Shown: positions 7,235-20,089, counted from the first letter of the stretch. The stretch: 64,000 bases of DNA from DASUPK01 sp963747425 (GCA_963747425.1 CAVVFJ010000001.1:248001-312000), one strand, 5' to 3'. Made by a program: numbers and translations. The notes: generated by a model from the sequence alone, not told the origin.

Positions 7235-8422
7235 ATGCCCGTCACATGCGCCCTGGTCCCCCGTTTCCGGCTGATCGCAGCCACTTCAGGAAACCGCGAG
7301 ACCCTGGCGCATCCCGCCGCCTTGGCCCCCGAGCCCGGCGCCGCGCAACTGATCGGCGAGGTCTCCGAGCCGGCGGAGCGCTTCGGGCTGCGGGCGGGGA
7401 TGAGGATGGGCGAGGCGCTCTCGCGCTGCCCCGAGCTCGCCCTGATCCCCCCGGATCCAGAGCGCGCCGAGCGCTCCTGGGAGGATGCGCTGCGGCGGCT
7501 GGAGGGGATCGGGGCGCAGGTCGAGTCCGCCCGCGCCGGCGAGGCGTTCTTCGAGGCGGGCGGCCTGAGTCCCCTCTGGGGAGGGGTCGAGGGCGTGCTG
7601 AAGCGCGTCCGTCAGCAGCTCGACAAGGTCCGCCTTGGCGCGGGCCCCGGACGCTTCTGCGCTTATGTGGCGGCGGGCTCGAACGGCATCGTTCCCGATG
7701 GAGGCGCCGCGGACTTCCTCGAGCCCTTGCCCGTCTCGCTGCTCTGCGGCCGTCTGGGCGGAGACGGAGATCAGGAGGCGGACGACCTCCCCAACGAGCT
7801 CGAGCGGCTCGGGATCTCCACTCTCGGCCTGCTCGCGGGGCTGCCGCGCGACGCGGTCGCCGATCGCTTCGGGCGGCTCGGCCTGCGCGCGCGAAGGCTG
7901 GCGCGCGGCGAGGACGATCCGCTGCGGCCGAGGCCGGTGCGCGAGGCGATCGCGGTCGAGCTCGAGCTGCCCGAGGCCGTCTCCGGCCAGCAGCTGGAAA
8001 GGGCGCTGGAGCTGCTGATCTCCCGACTGCTCGCCCACGGCGCTCGCCGCGGCAGGACGCTCCGGACGCTGCGCCTCTCCGCCCGGCTCGCAGCCGGCGG
8101 GGGCTGGCGGCGCCAGGTCGCGCTGCGGCGCGCCGGCGCGGACCGGTCCCGGCTCGCCGACGCCCTCCTCCCCCACCTCGCCCTGCTCCCGGCCCCGGCG
8201 GCGACGCTGCGGCTGGAGGCGGTGGCGCTGGGGCCGGAGACCGGCGAGCAGCTGTCCCTGTCGAGCCCCGATGAGCAGCGGCGCAGGCGCATCTCCGAGG
8301 CGGTCCGCCAGACCCGCTCCGCCGCCGGCGCCGACTCGCTGCTGCGGGTGCTCGAGGTCGATCCGGAGTCGCGGGTGCCCGAACGCCGCGAAGTGTTGAT
8401 GCCGTTCCCTGAAGAGCCGTGA
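7235..8422 (+). CDS. imuB: ImuB-like Y-family polymerase relative (mutasome subunit)
   Basis: A 395-residue Y-family-like protein. The fold is recognisable (ERFGLRAGMRMGEALSRCPELALIPPDPERAERSWEDAL, then SARAGEAFFEAGG, then LGISTLGLLAGLPRDAVADRFG as the helix-hairpin region) but the catalytic acids are missing: the usual DxDxF at the start is replaced by LVPRFRLIAA and the SxDE of the second site by SARAGEA. That is the hallmark of ImuB, which recruits DnaE2 to the clamp. A QLSLSS segment near the C-terminus may be a clamp-binding motif. The gene lies under a LexA box, overlaps the next gene, and no imuA-like gene is adjacent. Confidence 0.85.
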   Translation: MPVTCALVPRFRLIAATSGNRETLAHPAALAPEPGAAQLIGEVSEPAERFGLRAGMRMGEALSRCPELALIPPDPERAERSWEDALRRLEGIGAQVESARAGEAFFEAGGLSPLWGGVEGVLKRVRQQLDKVRLGAGPGRFCAYVAAGSNGIVPDGGAADFLEPLPVSLLCGRLGGDGDQEADDLPNELERLGISTLGLLAGLPRDAVADRFGRLGLRARRLARGEDDPLRPRPVREAIAVELELPEAVSGQQLERALELLISRLLAHGARRGRTLRTLRLSARLAAGGGWRRQVALRRAGADRSRLADALLPHLALLPAPAATLRLEAVALGPETGEQLSLSSPDEQRRRRISEAVRQTRSAAGADSLLRVLEVDPESRVPERREVLMPFPEEP

Positions 8423-8664
8423 TGAGACCAGGCCGGGTCAACAAGCCCTGGCCGGTCCCGGTCCAGGTGGGAGCGGACGGGACGCCGCGCGCGGTCGGCC
8501 GTCTCGCGGTCACCTCGGTCCGCGAGGAGTGGCTCGTCGAGGACGGCTGGTGGACTCAAAAACCCCTGCAAAGGCGCTACTTCGAGCTGGTGCTGGAGGA
8601 CGGCAGCGACGTCGTCGTCTTCTGCGAGCCCAACTCGGGCCGCTGGTTCCGCCAGCGGGATTGA
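8422..8664 (+). CDS. DUF6504-like protein of the imuB-dnaE2 cassette
   Basis: An 80-residue protein joined by TGATG-type overlaps to imuB upstream and dnaE2 downstream. The core (REEWLVEDGWWTQKPLQRRYFELVLEDGS...GRWFRQRD) resembles the small DUF6504 proteins found between Y-family and dnaE2 genes in Actinobacteria. The role is unknown; its tight coupling implies stoichiometric production with the mutasome. The family assignment is from memory of the pattern. Confidence 0.7.
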   Translation: MRPGRVNKPWPVPVQVGADGTPRAVGRLAVTSVREEWLVEDGWWTQKPLQRRYFELVLEDGSDVVVFCEPNSGRWFRQRD

Positions 8665-11600
8665 TGTACGCGGAGCTGCACTGCCACACGGCGTACTCCT
8701 TCCTGGACGGCGCCTCCGACCCGGCCGAGCTGGCGGCCACCGCGGCCGAGCTCGGCCACGAGGCCCTGGCGCTGACCGACCACGACAACGTCTGCGGGGC
8801 GATGGAGTTCGCTCACGCCTGCAAAGGGGTCGGCGTCCGCTCCATCATCGGCTGCGAGCTGACCGTGGAGGTGCCGAGGCGGATGCCGCGCCCGGTCCAC
8901 GTCACGTTGCTGGTCGAGGAGGCGAGGGGCTGGGCGAGCCTCTGCCGGCTGATCACCGAGGCGCACCGCGGGACCAGAGAGGGCCCCGGCATGAGAGAGG
9001 CGCTCCCGCCCTCAATTGAGATCGATGAATTCGAGCACCACACCGAGGGGCTGGTCTGTCTCTCGGGCTGCGCCCGCGACGGAGCGGTGGCGGGCAGCTG
9101 GGAGCGCGGGGATCCGGCCGGCGCGACCTATCTCGCCCGGCGGCTGCTGCGCGCCTTCGGCCCCGACCATTTCCGGATCGAGCTGCAGCGCCCCCTCTGG
9201 CGCCACGACCGCTCGCGCAACCGCTGGCTCGCCTCGCTGGCGGAACGGCTCGGCGTCCCCGCCGTGGCGACCGGCGATGCCCACGCCCATGAGCGCTCCC
9301 GCCTTCCCCTCCAGGACGCGATGGTGGCGGTGCGGCTGGGAGCGACCCTGGACGAGACCGAGGCGCTGCGACGCGGCAACTCCACCTCCGCCCTCCTCTC
9401 GGACGATCGAGCGGCTACCCGCTTCCGCGATCACCCCGAGGCGGTCGCCGAGACGGCGAGGCTCGCCGAGCGCCTGCGCTTCGATCTCACCCGGGAGATC
9501 GGCTACAGCTATCCCGGCGCTGAGGACGAAGGGGCCGATCGCCGCCTTGCCGAGCTTTGCCGCCTGCGCCTGACCCACCGCTACGAGGGGACGCCTCATC
9601 GCGCCAAGGCCGAGCGGCGCCTGGAGGAGGAGCTGGCCCTGATCAGGGAGCTGCGCCTCTCCGGCTTCTTCCTGCTCCACCAGGACATGCTGGAGCTCGC
9701 CCGCGAGGTTGCTGCCGAGGTCCGCGGCCCGGACTCCGCGCGGAGGCTGCTGCCGCCTGGGCGCGGCCGGGGCTCCAGCGTCAGCTCGCTGGTCTGTTAC
9801 CTGACCGGCCTCTCCCACATCGACCCGGTGAAGAACGACCTCTTCCTCGGTCGCTTCCTGAACGAGGAGCTGACCGAGGTCCCGGACATCGACCTCGACT
9901 TCCCCCGGGACATCCGCGAGAAGCTGATCCCGCGGGTGCACGAGCGATACGGGCCGGAGCGATCGGCGCTGGTCGCCTCCTTCGCCACCTACCGGGCGCG
10001 TGGCGCGATCCGCGACCTCGGCAAGGCGCTGGGGCTTCCCCTCGGCGAGGTCGAGCGCTTCGCCAGGACGGTGGACGTCTATGAGGCGAGTCGCGATGCC
10101 TGGGCTCGGATGGAGGAGACCCTGGGCAAGCTGCGCGCCCGCTCTCCTCGCTGGCGGGCGCTCGCCGAGCTGCTGCCGGAGATCGCCGGCCTCCCCCGCC
10201 ACATCTCCCAGCACCCCGGCGGCATGGTGATCTCGACCACCCCGCTGATCGAGCTCTGCCCCGTGCAGCCCGCGGCGATGGAGGGCCGGCAGATCGTGCA
10301 GTGGGACAAGGACTCCTGCGCGGATGCGGGCTTCTTGAAGATCGACCTGCTGGGGCTCGGGATGCTGTCGGCGGTCGAGCGCTGCGTCGACGAGATCGCG
10401 CGCACCCGCGGCGAACGGATCGACCTCTCGCACGTGCCCCTCGACGACGAGCAGGTCTGGTCGGCGATCCAGCGCGCCGAGACCACCGGCGTCTTCCAGA
10501 TCGAGAGCCGGGCGCAGATGCAGATGCTCCCCCGCACGCTGCCGGAGAACCTCGACGACCTGACGGTCCAGGTCGCTCTGGTGCGGCCCGGGCCGATCCA
10601 GGGTGGTGCCGTCCATCCCTACATCGAGCGGCGCAAGCGGCTGCGGGCGGATCCCTCCTATGAGATCCCCTACGAGCATCCGTCGCTCGAGCCGGTGCTC
10701 CGGGACACGCTGGGCGCGATCGTCTTCCAGGACCAGGTGCTCGAGGTGGCGATGGCGCTCGCCGGCTTCTCGGTCGGCGAGGCCGAGGGACTGCGGCGGG
10801 CGATGAGCCGCAAGCGCTCGCAGGCGGCGATGGAGCGCTACCGAGAGCGGTTCATCGAGGGCGCGGTCGGGCGCGGAGTCTCGCGCGAGGTGGCGGAACG
10901 GGTCTACGGCCAGATCGAGGGCTTCTCCGGCTTCGGCTTCCCCAAGTCGCATTCCGCCGCCTTCGGACTGCTCGCCTACCAGTCGACCTGGCTGCGGGTC
11001 CACTACGGGCCGGAGCTGCTCTGCGCGCTGCTCAACGAGCAGCCGATGGGCTTCTATCCGCCCGATGCGCTGGTCCACGAGGCGCAGCGGCGCGGCATCG
11101 AGATCCTCTCTCCGGACGTCAACGTCAGCGAGCTGGACTGCCGGGTCGAGACGACGGGCGCGGCCGCCGGCTCGGCGGGGAATCCGCCCGTCCGGATCGG
11201 CCTCGGGTACGTCGCGGAGGTGGCCGAGATCGACGCCGTCGCCGTGATCGACGAGCGCCGGCGCGGCGGCTCCTACCGGAGCATCTCGGACCTCGCCGGG
11301 CGCTCAGGGGCGGGTGCGGCGGCGCTGCAGCGGTTCGCCTGGGCCGGCGCCTGCGACGGCCTGGTCCACCAGGGGTCAGGTCTTGCATTGACGACAGAAG
11401 TCGGCATGCAAGACCTGACCCCGGATCCGGACGTGGAGCTGCGGCGACCCGCGCTCTGGGAGGTGGGAGGCTCGGCTCGCGCCGCCCGCACCGACGACGG
11501 GGCGCAGCTTGCTCTTCCGCTGGACGGATCCCCGACCCCGCCACTGCCGCAGCTCGGGCCGTGGGAGCGGATCGTGGCCGACTACCGGACGACCGGGATG

Positions 11601-12179
11601 ACTCTGGGCCGCCACCCAATGGAGCTGATCCGAGGCAACCTGTCCTCCGACCTCCTCGCCAGCGAGGGGCTCGGGCGGACCCGGGACGGCGCTAGTGTGA
11701 GGGTGGCGGGGATGGTCGTCGCCCGCCAGCGTCCGGCGACCGCCAACGGCGTCGTCTTCATGCTGCTCGAGGACGAGCGGGGCACGATCAACCTGATCGT
11801 GCCTCCTCCGGTGGTGGAGCGCTATCGCCTGGCGGTGAGGACCTCGGGCTTCGTCCTGGCGGCCGGCAAGCTCGAGCACCGCGAGGGCACCACCAACGTC
11901 CTGGTCACCCGGATCGATCGCCTCAGCACCGACGAGCTGCCACCTAGGGTGGTCGCGCACCCGCGGATCCGCGAGCTCGAGCCGCCCGTGCACAAGGAGA
12001 CCGGGCGGGATCCCGCCTCTCAACGGTTGCGCTATCGCCCACCCTCGCATAACGCGATGGCGGGCCCTTCAGCGGTCGGCCTCTCCAAGCGCGGCTTCGA
12101 CGGGGTCCGCGAGGCGGCGATGGCGGAGCTGGCCGCCTCCCTGCCGGCCCCGCACAGCTTCGGCCGCCGCGGACGCTAG
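8664..12179 (+). CDS. dnaE2: error-prone DNA polymerase III alpha subunit DnaE2
   Basis: A 1171-residue C-family polymerase for SOS translesion synthesis. It opens with the PHP domain (ELHCHTAYSFLDGASDP..., ALTDHDNVCG), then the palm with PDIDLDFPRDIREKLI (catalytic Asp pair, about residue 410) and GRGSSVSSLVCYLTG. Fingers follow (FQDQVLEVAMALAGFS, GFGFPKSHSAAFGLLAYQSTWLR), and the C-terminus has an OB-fold (VRVAGMVVARQRPATANGVVFMLLEDE). It ends in HSFGRRGR. The ATG at 8664 overlaps the previous stop. Two palindromic inserts sit in frame: 11372-11422 and 12021-12050. It is the last gene of the LexA-controlled cassette and meets the next gene tail to tail within CTAG. Confidence 0.93.
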   Translation: MYAELHCHTAYSFLDGASDPAELAATAAELGHEALALTDHDNVCGAMEFAHACKGVGVRSIIGCELTVEVPRRMPRPVHVTLLVEEARGWASLCRLITEAHRGTREGPGMREALPPSIEIDEFEHHTEGLVCLSGCARDGAVAGSWERGDPAGATYLARRLLRAFGPDHFRIELQRPLWRHDRSRNRWLASLAERLGVPAVATGDAHAHERSRLPLQDAMVAVRLGATLDETEALRRGNSTSALLSDDRAATRFRDHPEAVAETARLAERLRFDLTREIGYSYPGAEDEGADRRLAELCRLRLTHRYEGTPHRAKAERRLEEELALIRELRLSGFFLLHQDMLELAREVAAEVRGPDSARRLLPPGRGRGSSVSSLVCYLTGLSHIDPVKNDLFLGRFLNEELTEVPDIDLDFPRDIREKLIPRVHERYGPERSALVASFATYRARGAIRDLGKALGLPLGEVERFARTVDVYEASRDAWARMEETLGKLRARSPRWRALAELLPEIAGLPRHISQHPGGMVISTTPLIELCPVQPAAMEGRQIVQWDKDSCADAGFLKIDLLGLGMLSAVERCVDEIARTRGERIDLSHVPLDDEQVWSAIQRAETTGVFQIESRAQMQMLPRTLPENLDDLTVQVALVRPGPIQGGAVHPYIERRKRLRADPSYEIPYEHPSLEPVLRDTLGAIVFQDQVLEVAMALAGFSVGEAEGLRRAMSRKRSQAAMERYRERFIEGAVGRGVSREVAERVYGQIEGFSGFGFPKSHSAAFGLLAYQSTWLRVHYGPELLCALLNEQPMGFYPPDALVHEAQRRGIEILSPDVNVSELDCRVETTGAAAGSAGNPPVRIGLGYVAEVAEIDAVAVIDERRRGGSYRSISDLAGRSGAGAAALQRFAWAGACDGLVHQGSGLALTTEVGMQDLTPDPDVELRRPALWEVGGSARAARTDDGAQLALPLDGSPTPPLPQLGPWERIVADYRTTGMTLGRHPMELIRGNLSSDLLASEGLGRTRDGASVRVAGMVVARQRPATANGVVFMLLEDERGTINLIVPPPVVERYRLAVRTSGFVLAAGKLEHREGTTNVLVTRIDRLSTDELPPRVVAHPRIRELEPPVHKETGRDPASQRLRYRPPSHNAMAGPSAVGLSKRGFDGVREAAMAELAASLPAPHSFGRRGR
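11372..11422. repeat. 51-bp palindrome inserted in frame in dnaE2 (REP/RAYT-type ends)
   Basis: A perfect 17-bp inverted repeat (GGGGTCAGGTCTTGCAT at 11372-11388, its complement at 11406-11422) with a 17-nt loop. The loop has a further GAC/GTC pairing. It encodes about 17 residues in frame, within the variable region before the OB-fold. The arm GTCAGGTCTTGCAT resembles palindromes seen next to REP-associated tyrosine (Y1) transposases; no transposase gene is present. Confidence 0.8.
12021..12050. repeat. interspersed palindromic repeat, copy B, inside dnaE2
   Basis: CAACGGTTGC-GCTATCGCCC-ACCCTCGCAT matches the flanks of the element (CGGGTTGC...ACCCTCGCAT) with a short GCG-CTAT-CGC stem. It is read through in frame near the C-terminus of DnaE2, between the OB-fold and the terminal HSFGRRGR. 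Confidence 0.5.
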
Positions 12180-12732
12180 AGGGAGCGGATCGCCGCGACG
12201 ATCTGGGAGAGGTCTCCCCTCTCGTAGAGATGCCCGTAGCCATCGAGCGGGTGGACGCTCGCCTCAGGCAGCCTCTCCGCGCAGCGATCGAGGTGCGCGA
12301 ACGGAATCACCTCGTCATCGCGGCTGTGGAAGAGAAGGGTCGGCGGCAGCGGCGCGCCCCTCGCCCGGCCAGCTCTCGGGCAGCGCCCACTCGCGCTCCC
12401 AGCGCTCCGTCCCCCAGACGGGGCGTCGCCGCGAGGACCAGGCCCGGCCACCCTCTCGTCGAAGCCCTGACTCGGCGCAGTACTTCAACGCCACCGAGCC
12501 GCCCAGGGAGTGTCCGAAGATGATCACAGTCCCCTCCAGGGCCTCCAGCTCCGCCGAGAGGCGATCACGCCAGGCCTCGTAGTGCGGGTCGACGGCCGTG
12601 CCGGGCATCACCGGGAAGCGAACGTCGCAGTCCGGTCCCAGCTCCTCCCGCAGGCGGCGAGCGAACGGCTCGCTGCCCTCGCCTGGCCCCTGCGGGCCCG
12701 AGCTGTGGAGGAACAGGACGGCGTGCCGGCAA
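12176..12732 (-). pseudogene. broken RBBP9/alpha-beta hydrolase-like gene
   Basis: Fragments of one small hydrolase are spread over three frames: AVLFLHSSGPQGPGEGSEPF and FGHSLGGSVALKYCAESG (oxyanion loop and Ser elbow) in one, FDERVAG in a second, LVLAATP in a third, then VWGTERWEREWALPESWPGE, and finally LLFHSRDDEVIPFAHLDRCAERL and PLDGYGHLYERGDL (catalytic Asp and His). The start is also unclear: a TGA precedes the first codons and the only nearby TTG is out of frame. At least three single-base shifts lie between about 12400 and 12475. It is either a decayed gene or a poorly assembled GC-rich stretch. It meets dnaE2 tail to tail (TAG codons overlap in CTAG). Confidence 0.7.
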
Positions 12733-12734
12733 GA

Positions 12735-13241
12735 TCAGCCGAGCCCCGGCTTCGTCGTCATGAAGTAGATCGCCGCGATCAGCAGGATCCCCATGATCGA
12801 TCCGACGATCCCCTCCGCCCTCCCCAGGCGCTGGTAGGTGGGCGGCAGGTCAGCGAGCGTCAGCTCCCCCTCGCCCGCGTCGGCGATCGCCTTCTCGATG
12901 ATCGGCAGCAGCTTGCGGTCGGCCGGGATGAAGAAGAAGATGTTGACCAGGAAGAGCACGACCAGGATCGTGATCGTCGCGCTCAGCCAGAAATCGCCGT
13001 AGTCGAAGTTGAACTTGTCCACCTGGTAGACGCCCGTGGCCGCGACCACGATGGCGGCCGGAATCGCGAAGAACTGGTTGATCACGAGCTGCAGGCGGTG
13101 CACGTAGGGCAGATTGCGCGCGCTCATCCTCATCGCCACCGGGAACATCACGGATTCGGAGAAGGTCGAGCCGAAACCGACCACCACCGCGGTGATGTGA
13201 AGGAAGATCGAGAACTCCAGGTTGGTGACTGCAAGTGGCAT
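12735..13241 (-). CDS. DUF2269-like integral membrane protein
   Basis: A 168-residue protein with four predicted membrane segments (around FLHITAVVVGFGSTF, LVINQFFAIPAAIVVAATGVY, FWLSATITILVVLFLVNIFFFIP, IVGSIMGILLIAAIYFM). The early His in HITAVVVG and the overall layout fit the DUF2269 predicted membrane protein family. The ATG at 13241 is preferred over longer readings because it follows AAAGGGG, a weak Shine-Dalgarno, and leaves a normal N-terminus. No biochemical role is known. Confidence 0.75.
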   Translation of the reverse strand: MPLAVTNLEFSIFLHITAVVVGFGSTFSESVMFPVAMRMSARNLPYVHRLQLVINQFFAIPAAIVVAATGVYQVDKFNFDYGDFWLSATITILVVLFLVNIFFFIPADRKLLPIIEKAIADAGEGELTLADLPPTYQRLGRAEGIVGSIMGILLIAAIYFMTTKPGLG

Positions 13242-13366
13242 CCAGGCCCCTTTGTCAATCCCGGTTGTGGACTCGACTTTGCGGCAAGATATCCCGCCTG
13301 GGAGGTCCTGCAACTTCCCCTGCAAATAGCGGGGTTCCGTCCGACGCCATCCATAGCTTCCCGCCC

Positions 13367-13561
13367 ATGGGAAAGCTCATTGACATAAGAGAGCGGCTGC
13401 TCGACGCGGCCGACCTGGTGATCGACTTCGCGACCCTCGGCGAGTACGGCATCGAGCCGGAGCCCGTTCGCGACTGCGAGCGGCGGCCGATCGGCCTCGC
13501 CTCGGGTGCACCGCACCACCTGCACGACCGAGCCGGCGTGCAGGACCGACTCGCCGCCTAG
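13367..13561 (+). CDS. small hypothetical protein
   Basis: A 64-residue reading frame (MGKLIDIRERLLDAADLVIDF...) with a charged, mostly helical start. The ATG at 13367 lies 8 nt after TAGCTT, a leaderless-type -10. No motif is recognised. It is convergent with the M28 peptidase gene. Coding status is moderately likely; the Cys/His-rich C-terminal third is less protein-like. Confidence 0.4.
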   Translation: MGKLIDIRERLLDAADLVIDFATLGEYGIEPEPVRDCERRPIGLASGAPHHLHDRAGVQDRLAA

Positions 13562-13657
13562 CGACTGCAAGGCCGCTGCACCATGAGCGGAGCGGTTGTG
13601 AAGGGCGGCCGCAGCAGTCGCGACTGACGGCGAAGCCGGACGTTAGTCAGCTTCGCC
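13561..13657. terminator. two inverted repeats between convergent genes
   Basis: GCGACTGC (13561-13568) pairs with GCAGTCGC (13614-13621), and GGCGAAGC (13629-13636) pairs with GCTTCGCC (13650-13657), the latter reaching into the end of the peptidase gene. Neither is followed by a T-tract. They probably end transcription from both sides. Confidence 0.35.
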
Positions 13658-14830
13658 CCGGTCGATCGCGGCCAGCATCTCTCGGCCGACCTCGATCGCG
13701 CGCCCGAGCGCTGACGGGTCCAGGTTCTCGACCGTGTCCGTGGGCGAGTGGTAGTTCGGGATCGTCGCGTCCTGAGTGCTGAGCGTGATCGCGCGACCGC
13801 CCCGGGCCAGCACCGGTGTCGTGTCGTAGGTGAGCCCGGCGTTGTGGTTCGTGCCCTCGAGCCCCAGTTCCGGCCGGCGCTCGGAGACCTCCTGCGCGAG
13901 ACGCGCCAGGTGGGCGTCAGCCGGCCACTTGCTGAGGACGCCCTCCTGGCGTAGGAAGCGCAGCGTCGCCGGCGCGCCGACGCCGTCGAAGTTGATGAAG
14001 AGCCAGGAGCGCCAGTCGTCGGTGGAGCCCTCGAGCTCGCGGACGAAGGCGTCGGCGCCCAGCACACCGGCCTCCTCACAGCCCGTGAAGAGGCAGACCA
14101 CGCGAGTCTCGCTGAGCGGCTGCTCGTGCAGCTCGCTCGCCAGGCTCGCGACGGCGGCCACACCGGTTGCGTTGTCGTTGGCGCCGGGGACGTCGGCACC
14201 GCGGACCTCACGCTCGATCAGGATCCCAAGGCCGGCGAGCAGCACCCCGTAGGCGCCGGCGAGCAGCCGTCGTCCGAGCGGCAGCCGTCGCAGCAGCGGC
14301 CCCGCCACGGCGATGCCGAACGCCGCCGCCTGGGCCCCGATCCAGGCGTGCAGGAACGGCAGGAAGCGGCGATGGAACATCAGGCCGCTGCGCGAGCTGT
14401 CCAGGTGGCAGACGAGGCAGACGGTGCGCGTCGCCTCTTTGTCGGGCTCGATCGTCGCCACCAGGTTGCGGGTCGGGCGCCTGGCGAAGGCCCGCGTCAG
14501 GGGTCGGTTGATGAGCCCGTCCTCCGCCGAGGTCAGGGCGGCACCCGCGGCGGCCAGAGCCGAAGCCACGAGCGGCCGCGTTCGCGCCGCCGGCATCCCC
14601 AGAAGGGCGATCCCCAGCGCGGTCCCGTACGGCAGCGCGAACGTCGAATAGGCGTCGAAGGCGCGCTGCTCCACGGTCAGCCCGCGCTTGGAGAGCCGGT
14701 CCGCGACGAGCTCGGCGGCGCGGCGCTCGGCGGGACTCGTCGGACGCCGCGGACCCACCTCGTCCGCGAGCAGCCGCGCCCACTCGAGCGCGGCCTCGTC
14801 CTGCAGGGTCGTGTCAGTGGCTGTGCTCAT
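13643..14830 (-). CDS. M28-family zinc peptidase with internal membrane region
   Basis: A 395-residue protein. Metal-site residues of family M28 can be followed in order: CHLDSSRSG (His), GANDNATGVA (bridging Asp), GCEEAGVLGA (Glu-Glu), FINFDGVG (Asp) and PNYHSPTDT (His). Hydrophobic stretches at about residues 67-110 (YGTALGIALLGMPAA, ALAAAGAALTS) and 190-225 suggest membrane association, so the active site may face the cytoplasm or be anchored. The ATG at 14830 lies 8 nt after TATGCT, a leaderless-type -10. It ends convergently with a small gene. Confidence 0.82.
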   Translation of the reverse strand: MSTATDTTLQDEAALEWARLLADEVGPRRPTSPAERRAAELVADRLSKRGLTVEQRAFDAYSTFALPYGTALGIALLGMPAARTRPLVASALAAAGAALTSAEDGLINRPLTRAFARRPTRNLVATIEPDKEATRTVCLVCHLDSSRSGLMFHRRFLPFLHAWIGAQAAAFGIAVAGPLLRRLPLGRRLLAGAYGVLLAGLGILIEREVRGADVPGANDNATGVAAVASLASELHEQPLSETRVVCLFTGCEEAGVLGADAFVRELEGSTDDWRSWLFINFDGVGAPATLRFLRQEGVLSKWPADAHLARLAQEVSERRPELGLEGTNHNAGLTYDTTPVLARGGRAITLSTQDATIPNYHSPTDTVENLDPSALGRAIEVGREMLAAIDRGEAD

Positions 14831-14851
14831 GCACAGCGAGCATATGGGGCC

Positions 14852-14880
14852 AAAAAAAGAACCGCCCCGAAGGGCGGCTC
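14852..14880 (-). terminator. intrinsic terminator of the rRNA operon
   Basis: On the minus strand a GCCGCCC-TTCG-GGGCGGT hairpin is followed by TCTTTTTTT, just after the 5S gene. It is a textbook rho-independent terminator with a UUCG loop. Confidence 0.9.
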
Positions 14881-14887
14881 CAGAAAA

Positions 14888-15005
14888 GACCGGCGGCGAC
14901 CTACTCTCCCGGGAGGTTGCCCTCCAAGTACCATCGGCGCTGAGAGGCTTAACGGCTCTGTTCGGAATGGGAAGAGGTGTTTCCCTCTCGCTATCTCGCC
15001 ACCGA
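14888..15005 (-). rRNA. rrf: 5S ribosomal RNA
   Basis: About 118 nt on the minus strand with the conserved features GGAAACACC, CCATTCCGAACAG and GCGCCGATGGTA, ending in GTCGCCGCCGG that pairs with the 5' GGTGGCGA. It is the third gene of the operon. The ends are estimated to within a few bases. Confidence 0.93.
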
Positions 15006-15027
15006 AATGGGTAGAGACGGCCCCCGT

Positions 15028-15052
15028 GGAGCTTGAAAACCGCACTAGGCCG
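15028..15052 (-). other. 23S processing stem, 3' arm
   Basis: This segment is complementary over about 25 nt, with a few mismatches, to 18163-18187 in the 16S-23S spacer (CGGCCTAGTGCAGTTTTCAAGG and its partner). Together they would form the stem enclosing 23S rRNA, the usual RNase III substrate. Confidence 0.7.
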
Positions 15053-15070
15053 GAAAGAAGCAAAAAAATC

Positions 15071-18054
<2,984 letters not shown>

Positions 18055-18162
18055 GTGAGCTGCTCTACGGACACGAGTGTCCATAGAGCTCGGCTTCTTA
18101 CCTTTATGCGTCTCCCCGATGTCAATGGGAGACGCAAGAGTGCCCCTCTTGCGAGGAGCACT

Positions 18163-18187
18163 CGGCCTAGTGCAGTTTTCAAGGTCC
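18163..18187 (-). other. 23S processing stem, 5' arm
   Basis: The partner of 15028-15052. It lies in the 243-bp 16S-23S spacer, which contains no tRNA gene. Confidence 0.7.
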
Positions 18188-18222
18188 ACGGAGGCGCCCG
18201 GACGGGGGTCTCCCGCCGGCGT

Positions 18223-18242
18223 CTCTGAAAACTGAGCAGCGC
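18223..18242 (-). other. 16S processing stem, 3' arm
   Basis: The RNA here (GCGCTGCTCAGTTTTCAGAG) is complementary, with one G-U pair, to the leader segment 20015-20034 (CTTTGAAAACTGAGCAGCGC). The two arms enclose 16S rRNA. Confidence 0.72.
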
Positions 18243-18297
18243 AAAGGACGCTCGAGAGCGTCCAGTCCAAGCCCGGTCGACGTATCTAGGTCTCCCT

Positions 18298-19847
<1,550 letters not shown>

Positions 19848-20014
19848 AATGTGACGTGACTGAACGTCAGTCACAAGAGAGCTGTCATGTAGCTGACTAC
19901 CGCCGCGTACACAGAGCGGCGGCACAACATGACGGAGTTGTTTCTCAACCCCCACCCGGTGCATGATGGGCGGGGATCGGGCTCGAGTAATGAGGGACAG
20001 GTGTCCCTCATCAC

Positions 20015-20034
20015 GCGCTGCTCAGTTTTCAAAG
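20015..20034 (-). other. 16S processing stem 5' arm and boxA-like sequence
   Basis: The leader RNA reads GGTCTTTGAAAACTGAGCAG, close to the Gram-positive boxA antitermination motif (TGTTCTTTGAAAAC), and also forms the 5' arm of the 16S stem. A perfect hairpin, ATGAGGGACA-GGTGTCCCTCAT type, lies just downstream (about 19990-20012). Confidence 0.6.
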
Positions 20035-20089
20035 ACCACTCGGCGGGGTCGACGGGTCTCGTCGCCTCACTTCTCAGGCCTCGTTCACG

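Noticed and set aside
7242..8513. Long minus-strand reading frame opposite imuB
   Set aside because: Arg/Pro/Ala-rich shadow of a GC-rich gene; imuB has clear family motifs, a LexA box and overlaps with its partners.
9012..11078. 688-codon minus-strand frame opposite dnaE2
   Set aside because: No recognisable motif; it is the antisense of a well-conserved polymerase.
11372..11422. CRISPR-like or transcription terminator reading of the dnaE2 palindrome
   Set aside because: It is a single copy, has no spacer series and no T-tract, and the reading frame continues through it.
18055..18297. tRNA-Ile or tRNA-Ala in the 16S-23S spacer
   Set aside because: The spacer contains only processing arms and small hairpins; no tRNA arms were found.
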